The notes beneath the pieces were generated by a model. That model did no database searches. It worked only from the letters and a program-made list of their open reading frames with translations, and was not told the DNA's origin. A stretch of 64,000 bases of DNA from Chionoecetes opilio (lineage: Eukaryota; Arthropoda; Malacostraca; Decapoda; Majidae): positions 36,619-100,618 of the forward strand of contig JACEEZ010007105.1 in NCBI GenBank assembly GCA_016584305.1, in the 5' to 3' direction. Positions 61,533 to 64,000 of the stretch are shown piece after piece. The translations under genes and the position numbers were made by a program. The number at the start of each line of letters is the position of its first letter. The stretch's first letter is position 1.

Positions 61533-61840
61533 AAACTCTTATTTATTTATAGCTAATTAATTAAGCTACTTAGTCAAATTATTCTAAAAAAGAATATACT
61601 TCAATTTGCAGAAAAACATATTCACGATACTAGCTAATATCATTGAAACATATTTATGTGTTTAACAATATATAGAAAATACTTGTTATATCAATAACGC
61701 TACAGTTACCGAAACTATAAAACGCTTGCAATATACCTTAATCACAAAAATAACTTTCCATTTTATAGCTTAATAATGTAAGCTTACTATAGTGCAAATT
61801 TTCAAAAAAAAAGGATGTCTACTTCAATTTGAAAAAGTAA

Positions 61841-64000
<2,160 letters not shown>

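Larger units (their letters stand above)
60484..61840 (+). repeat. Satellite HOR copy F18, last readable unit
   Basis: A1 60484, A2 about 60727, B1 about 60970, noisy hairpin to about 61532, A3 about 61590, and B2 start about 61808, after which the sequence degrades. A C12 run at 61134-61145 lies in B1. The 83-codon minus-strand frame at 60896-61147 depends on this C run for its N-terminal glycines and is not a gene. Confidence 0.75.

Overview
This window holds satellite DNA and no gene I can support. It is very AT-rich. Almost everything legible belongs to one complex higher-order tandem repeat (HOR) of about 2.6 kb. The lack of coding over 64 kb, together with a hierarchical, locally homogenised satellite, suggests eukaryotic nuclear heterochromatin (centromeric, pericentromeric or subtelomeric type). 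No marker in the sequence lets me name a species.

The HOR unit, read forward in the best copy (34145-36796), runs in this order. A1 and A2 are monomers of about 262 bp. B1 is a diverged A-like monomer. An inverted segment follows, so that A2+B1 and their reverse complement form a hairpin with 360-nt arms and a 248-nt loop. Next come a partial A tail, A3, and B2 (a second B monomer). Then there are three D monomers spaced exactly 156 bp apart, each junction carrying the dyad AATGTC-N7-GACATT or a variant of it. A0 closes the unit, and the next A1 follows.

Layout: 1-945 is corrupted A/T-run sequence. 946-3420 is a clean HOR copy on the minus strand. 3421 to about 12000 holds minus-strand copies blurred by homopolymer inflation. 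About 12000-12400 is a zone where orientation flips. About 12400-16946 holds blurred plus-strand copies, with a poly-A block at 15914-15995. 16947-25856 holds clean plus-strand copies, including one half-length unit. 25857-29857 is a degraded zone with repeated fold-backs. 29858-50253 is mostly clean, but has a corrupted insert at 32820-33844 and single Ns at 40147 and 45480, both at breaks of repeat phase. 50254-61840 mixes short, normal and expanded units. 61841-63233 is degraded. The window ends in 554 T followed by 213 G.

Two layers must be kept apart. The HOR, its hairpin, the A/B/D monomers and the dyads recur almost letter for letter in many copies and are very probably real DNA. The A/T-run stretches, the poly-A, poly-C, poly-G and poly-T blocks, the Ns and several phase jumps look like long-read consensus or assembly damage. 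No gene products act together here. Any function would lie in structure, chromatin or transcription of the array. Boundaries in blurred regions are approximate, read by eye.
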